From the NCBI RefSeq assembly GCF_004919045.1, contig NZ_SWDW01000012.1:62001-126000 (forward strand): a stretch of DNA of 64,000 nucleotides, read 5' to 3'. The translations under genes were made by a program, and so were the position numbers. This document shows, piece after piece, positions 63,998 through 64,000 of this stretch (position 1 is its first letter; the number at the start of each line of letters is the position of its first letter). The notes beneath the pieces are model-generated. The model saw only the letters and a list, made by a program, of their open reading frames with translations, had not been told where the DNA came from and did not search any database. The DNA is from Sinomonas albida. GTDB lineage: Bacteria; Actinomycetota; Actinomycetes; Actinomycetales; Micrococcaceae.

Positions 63998-64000
63998 GGT

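Overview
The window is high-GC DNA with many GTG starts and tightly packed, often 4-bp-overlapping genes. It carries mycothiol synthesis (mshC), a complete Pup-proteasome cluster, RbpA and polyprenol-phosphate mannose synthase. Together these point to an actinobacterium, most likely a member of the Micrococcaceae (Arthrobacter/Sinomonas-like). The naturally fused PafBC regulator fits that group.

Positions 1-20,700 are a conserved chromosomal core. mshC, a PAC2 protein, a HAD phosphatase, a membrane site-2-type protease and a tRNA m1A58 methyltransferase lead into the Pup-proteasome system in the order arc(mpa), dop, pup, prcB, prcA, pafA. Two FKBP prolyl isomerases (one a lipoprotein) follow, then fused pafBC, a small membrane protein, tatA, tatC and a HelY-type helicase. 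Pup is deamidated by Dop, ligated to targets by PafA, recognised by the Arc/Mpa ring and threaded into the PrcAB core. PafBC is the DNA-damage regulator genetically tied to this locus.

Positions 20,700-29,460 hold an amidohydrolase, a 400-bp gene-free stretch with a good promoter and strong secondary structure (candidate RNA), a dolichol-phosphate-mannose-type glycosyltransferase, and a LacI regulator divergent from a translationally coupled five-gene operon: binding lipoprotein, two permeases, ATPase and a metallo-beta-lactamase-fold hydrolase. A perfect 16-bp stem hairpin separates this operon from convergent rbpA.

Positions 29,500-50,550 are a mosaic of small units: rbpA with a SigR/SigH-like promoter; SPFH plus NfeD; a MocR regulator divergent from a YczE-like membrane protein; an RlmA-like methyltransferase; an S9 peptidase; peptide deformylase; a lipoprotein; a LysR gene broken by a 7-G tract next to a YeiH-type transporter; a Tat-exported arylsulfotransferase-like protein; an EamA transporter; an oxidoreductase plus alpha/alpha-toroid pair; a UvrA-like ATPase; DUF2277; TetR/MBL; and a PEP-mutase-like protein.

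Positions 50,690-55,020 look acquired. A tyrosine recombinase, a small helix-turn-helix protein and a zinc-ribbon recombinase-like protein overlap as one operon. A 190-bp hairpin-rich segment bounded by 14-bp direct repeats lies upstream. About 935 bp of gene-free, highly foldable DNA (candidate large structured RNA) and a KTSC-domain gene lie downstream.

The end (55,180-64,000) has a hypothetical gene, a bifunctional penicillin-binding protein, an FAD monooxygenase, a NUDIX hydrolase, a TetR gene with a perfect palindromic operator, a membrane protein, and an ECF42-type sigma factor with its DGPF partner and a VOC/PhnB-like protein. No rRNA, tRNA or CRISPR array was seen. All assignments come from reading the sequence; no database search was run.
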